Shown here one piece after another: positions 6,559 to 8,880 of a DNA stretch of 8,880 nt. The notes under the pieces were generated by a model that worked only from the letters and a program-made list of their open reading frames with translations, was not told the DNA's origin and searched no databases. Both the position numbers and the translations under genes were made by a program. Source of the stretch: Bacteroidia bacterium (lineage in GTDB: Bacteria; Bacteroidota; Bacteroidia; Cytophagales; Cyclobacteriaceae). The stretch is from NCBI GenBank assembly GCA_016650355.1, contig JAENVX010000113.1, forward strand, positions 1-8,880, written 5' to 3'. Numbering within the stretch: position 1 is the first letter of the stretch; each line of letters starts with the position of its first letter.

Positions 6559-7047
6559 CTAGTCGTTCGGGTATTGGGCAATTATACCCACATAAACTAT
6601 TTTCCATTTACCATTGACTTTTTCAAGGAAACGTATCTGAGAAGTTTCATCCCGATCTATCATGCCATCTTTTACCTTCTGTATATACTGAACAAAGGCG
6701 CCATTTTTGTAAATGCGAATTTCTCCCCATTTGCGTTCTATACTAAGACCTTTGCGGGCAACGTCAATTTGGCGGCTTGATACTTGGGTTTTAAAATAAG
6801 TGTCAAATGACTTGTCGATGGCATTCCAGCTTTGCACAAAACTAGTTCCGGTAGAATCCGAATACGACCAATATGCATAGGGTGCCTGTAACCAGGAGTC
6901 TGCCCAATTCTTTCTATCAACATTCTGAAAGGAGAAGGTCTCTTTTTCGATGACAGCTTTAACAGCAGCAACGTCATCTTGTGCAACACCTGAGATCCAA
7001 AGTATGCTCAACAAACTCAGGGTCAAAAAGAAAGATTTGGTTTTCAT
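6559..7047 (-). CDS. Small secreted NTF2-like (SnoaL/DUF4440-like) protein
   Basis: A 162-residue protein from the ATG at 7047, which begins a clean signal peptide (MKTK, hydrophobic core, then GVAQ with likely cleavage before Gln23). The open frame continues 43 codons further upstream, but that extension would bury the signal peptide and covers the intergenic promoter region, so it is rejected. There is no lipobox cysteine, so a soluble periplasmic or secreted protein is expected. The mature part begins with helix DDVAAVKAVIEKET, continues with Trp-rich segments (NWADSWLQAPYAYW) and ends in paired strands QIRFLEKVNGKWKIVYVG; a helix followed by strands with a terminal GKWKI hairpin is typical of NTF2-like folds. 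These folds occur in enzymes and in ligand-binding proteins; no active-site residues can be assigned. It diverges from the polyphosphate kinase gene across 167 bp. Confidence 0.75.
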   Translation of the reverse strand: MKTKSFFLTLSLLSILWISGVAQDDVAAVKAVIEKETFSFQNVDRKNWADSWLQAPYAYWSYSDSTGTSFVQSWNAIDKSFDTYFKTQVSSRQIDVARKGLSIERKWGEIRIYKNGAFVQYIQKVKDGMIDRDETSQIRFLEKVNGKWKIVYVGIIAQYPND

Positions 7048-7108
7048 AAAGTGGCTATGTTTAGTACGCATTGGAAAATTAATAAAAAAGGTGTGAAGAA
7101 CCTTGTAA

Positions 7109-7116
7109 TAATTTTG
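7109..7116 (+). promoter_or_regulatory. Candidate -7 promoter element upstream of the polyphosphate kinase gene
   Basis: TAATTTTG is an exact match to the Bacteroidota -7 consensus TAnnTTTG and sits in the 167-bp divergent region, 98 bases before the proposed ATG at 7215. No TTG/TTTG -33 box is present at 17-23 bases upstream; the nearest good one (7071-7073) is 35 bases away. That makes this a weak call. Confidence 0.22.
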
Positions 7117-7214
7117 GTTTTTCAGCCTGAAAACAGGGAAATTGAAAAACTGATCAAAATCATAATTTGGCATCAAGCATAACCTTAGTTTTAACTAACC
7201 AAAAAAAATACGAC

Positions 7215-8153
7215 ATGAAAAAGGGAGAATCTAGATTAGATCTTAAAGATTATCTGGTAAAGCCAGGTAAGAAATTTCGGCTAAAAGATTTTGACACAGG
7301 CTATAAGAAAAAGACCATAACCAAGCAAGAGTCTTTGGAAATGCTTGAAAGCGGTTTAAAGGAATTATCTGAAACCCAGGACAAATTATATGCCCACAAT
7401 CAATATAGTATACTAATTATTCTTCAAGCGATGGATGCAGCTGGCAAGGATGGGGCAGTGAAGCATATCATGACAGGCTTCAATCCTCTTGGTGTAAAAG
7501 TATATAGTTTCAAAGCACCAAATTCTCATGAACTGGATCATGATTATTTTTGGCGCCACGAATTGGCACTTCCAGCAAGGGGTGAGATAGCCATTCATAA
7601 TCGCTCACATTATGAAAATGTGTTGGTTACTAAGGTCCATCCGGAGTTTATCATGAGCGAAAACATTCCCGACATAGATTCCGTGCATAAAATTGATAAG
7701 AAATTTTGGGAGAAGAGGTATAAGCAAATCAGAAGATTTGAAAAAAATCTTACAGATAATGGAACCATCATACTAAAGTTTTTCCTTAATGTATCGAAAA
7801 AGGAGCAGAAGAAAAGGTTTCTGGAACGAATTGATGATACCACTAAGAATTGGAAATTTTCAATGGCCGATTTGAGGGAAAGAGGATTTTGGGATGAATA
7901 CCAAAAAGCATATGAAGAGTGCATGTTTGAAACCGCCACGGATACAGCTCCATGGTTTGTAATCCCAGCAGATGATAAGTGGTATGCAAGATTGTCTATT
8001 GCGTATGTCATCTACAAAGAATTTGAGAAACTTAAGCTTAGCTACCCCATTGTGAGTGAAACACAAAGAGCAGAATTACAAAAAGCTAAAGCAAAACTGA
8101 TGTCCGAAGAAGGAGGTAAAGCAGAGAAACCTCAAAAGCCAAAAAAGAAATAG
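7215..8153 (+). CDS. ppk2: Polyphosphate kinase 2 family protein (polyphosphate:nucleotide phosphotransferase, class III-like)
   Basis: A 312-residue soluble kinase of the PPK2 family, which uses inorganic polyphosphate to phosphorylate AMP and/or ADP. The P-loop is AMDAAGKDG (72-80, Lys78). The Walker B region reads HNRSHYENVLVTKVHPE (128-144); the NRSHYE form, instead of DRSWYNR, points to the class III / PPK2_rel_1 branch, whose members act on both AMP and ADP. The lid has Arg-rich KKRFLERIDD (199-208) and KNWKFSMADLRERGFW (211-226), followed by APWFVIPADDKWYARL (245-260). The start is placed at ATG 7215. An in-frame TTG at 7167 would add 16 residues of intergenic-looking sequence and is not preferred. 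The last 20 or so residues are Lys/Glu/Pro-rich (ending KAEKPQKPKKK), probably a disordered tail. Nucleotide preference is inferred from motif class. It converges with the LRR gene, 8 bp apart. Confidence 0.93.
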   Translation: MKKGESRLDLKDYLVKPGKKFRLKDFDTGYKKKTITKQESLEMLESGLKELSETQDKLYAHNQYSILIILQAMDAAGKDGAVKHIMTGFNPLGVKVYSFKAPNSHELDHDYFWRHELALPARGEIAIHNRSHYENVLVTKVHPEFIMSENIPDIDSVHKIDKKFWEKRYKQIRRFEKNLTDNGTIILKFFLNVSKKEQKKRFLERIDDTTKNWKFSMADLRERGFWDEYQKAYEECMFETATDTAPWFVIPADDKWYARLSIAYVIYKEFEKLKLSYPIVSETQRAELQKAKAKLMSEEGGKAEKPQKPKKK

Positions 8154-8161
8154 GAGAATTA

Positions 8162-8880
8162 TTAATTATCAACAGCCTCATCAAAGGAATTCAGGTGAAC
8201 AATTACTTCTTTACTCCTGAGTTCCTTTGCTTTTTCAGTTAGTATCTCTTTAGTCGAGCTATCCCATGGGTTTGCAACCAATGTCAAGATTTTTAGATGC
8301 TGAAAGTTAAAAAAATCAACGGGTAAGGATTGAATTTCATTTCTTGAAATATCCAGATTTTCCAGATTAGTAAGTTTGGAAATTAGAGGTGGCACATATA
8401 ACAAATTGTTATTATTTATCCGAAGTACGTTAAGCTTTTCAAGTTTGCTTATATTTTCAGGAACCGTACTGAGACGGTTGTTGTGGAGGTACAGTTCGCG
8501 AAGGTCTTTTAACTCACCTAAATTATTGGATAGCGTAAGCACTTTATTAAACGCTAAATAAAGAATCTCAAGGTGCTGCCAATTGATTACATTTTCATCA
8601 AGTGTTTCAAGTTCATTGTAATAGAGATCAATTTCTTTAAGTGATTTGATTTGATAAACCCCATTCGGTATTGTTTTAAGTTGATTGCGATATAATGAAA
8701 GGTTTTCTAATTTTTTAAGCTGACTAATTTCAGGAGCAATTTCACTTATATTATTATAGTTGAATTTTAACGTTTTCAGGTTGGGTAAATTCTGTATCGA
8801 GGAAGGGACTTTAGCTATCTGGTTTTTAAACAGATCAAGTTTTTCAAGGTAAGGATTAAATTTAATTTCATTGTCCTTGA
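8162..8880 (-). CDS. Leucine-rich-repeat protein, C-terminal part, cut by window edge
   Basis: The frame is open from the right edge to the TAA at 8162, giving 238 visible residues and no start, so an internal GTG near 8542 must not be taken as the beginning. It consists of eight complete 23-residue leucine-rich repeats (8848 down to 8297; consensus LxxLxLxxNxLxxLPxxIxxLxx, the bacterial/plant-like SDS22 or Ran-GAP-like short type), a ninth partial repeat LKILTLVANPWD and a charged cap ending FDEAVDN. The NPW motif is a common capping sequence after the last LRR. Such domains bind other proteins. Without the N-terminus I cannot tell whether it is exported, anchored, or fused to a GTPase (Roc) or kinase domain. 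It converges with ppk2. Confidence 0.88.
   Translation of the reverse strand, partial: KDNEIKFNPYLEKLDLFKNQIAKVPSSIQNLPNLKTLKFNYNNISEIAPEISQLKKLENLSLYRNQLKTIPNGVYQIKSLKEIDLYYNELETLDENVINWQHLEILYLAFNKVLTLSNNLGELKDLRELYLHNNRLSTVPENISKLEKLNVLRINNNNLLYVPPLISKLTNLENLDISRNEIQSLPVDFFNFQHLKILTLVANPWDSSTKEILTEKAKELRSKEVIVHLNSFDEAVDN
8297..8848 (-). repeat. Eight tandem 23-residue leucine-rich repeats (69-bp period)
   Basis: Reading the minus strand, repeats start at LEKLDLFKNQ, LKTLKFNYNN, LENLSLYRNQ, LKEIDLYYNE, LEILYLAFNK, LRELYLHNNR, LNVLRINNNN and LENLDISRNE, each exactly 23 residues after the last with no insertion. All eight keep the Asn of the LxxN turn. The DNA units are diverged, so this is a protein-level repeat and not a recent duplication. 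Confidence 0.88.

Noticed and set aside
6575..6590. TGGG-8 nt-CCCA hairpin near the convergent gene ends as a terminator
   Set aside because: Only a 4-bp stem, inside a coding end and with no T-tract.
7048..7176. 43-codon upstream extension of the NTF2-like gene
   Set aside because: It would place a typical signal peptide in the middle of the protein and overlap the divergent promoter region; the ATG at 7047 is far better.
7167..7214. Upstream TTG start extending the polyphosphate kinase by 16 residues
   Set aside because: TTG is rare as a start, the added residues look like translated intergenic DNA, and the ATG at 7215 gives a normal PPK2 N-terminus.
8376..8561. Plus-strand open frame opposite the LRR gene
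   Set aside because: It is antisense to regular 23-residue leucine-rich repeats; the minus-strand reading explains the DNA fully.

Overview
The window reads as ordinary chromosome from a member of the Bacteroidota, probably a Cytophagales-like free-living aerobe (inference). The support is an AT-leaning base composition, start codons without a clear Shine-Dalgarno sequence, a match to the Bacteroidota -7 promoter element TAnnTTTG, signal peptides ending in (A/S)xS/A-Q, and gene families common in that phylum (YwqK/MORN-2 repeat proteins, COG2509 flavoproteins, class III-type PPK2). I see no phage, transposon, CRISPR array, rRNA or tRNA. No intergenic stretch exceeds about 170 bases.

Left block (1-2685). 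On the minus strand a glutaryl-CoA dehydrogenase gene (447-1670) is followed with no gap by the start of a UDP-GlcNAc 2-epimerase gene (wecB type), which runs off the left edge. Diverging from the dehydrogenase across 55 bp is a tryptophan 2,3-dioxygenase family gene (1726-2685). The dioxygenase opens tryptophan breakdown to kynurenine, and glutaryl-CoA dehydrogenase acts near the end of the route through glutaryl-CoA to crotonyl-CoA. The two genes may therefore be a split piece of one aerobic tryptophan/lysine catabolic route, although the intermediate enzymes are not here.

Middle block (2727-6551, plus strand). A secreted 600-residue protein carries fourteen MORN-2/YwqK repeats at a strict 24-residue spacing, with three 22-residue exceptions, followed by a C-terminal domain that looks like a small outer-membrane beta-barrel. 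Then comes a COG2509-type FAD-dependent oxidoreductase whose last codons overlap (GTGA) a small CoA-binding Rossmann protein, so these two are almost certainly translationally coupled.

Right block (6559-8880). A small secreted NTF2-like protein (minus) diverges from a polyphosphate kinase 2 gene (plus). Convergent to the latter is the 3' part of a leucine-rich-repeat protein with 23-residue repeats, cut by the right edge.

Nothing here forms an obvious new defence or mobile system. The most notable points are the MORN-repeat/barrel fusion, the coupled flavoprotein/CoA-binding pair, and the divergent first-step/late-step tryptophan pair.
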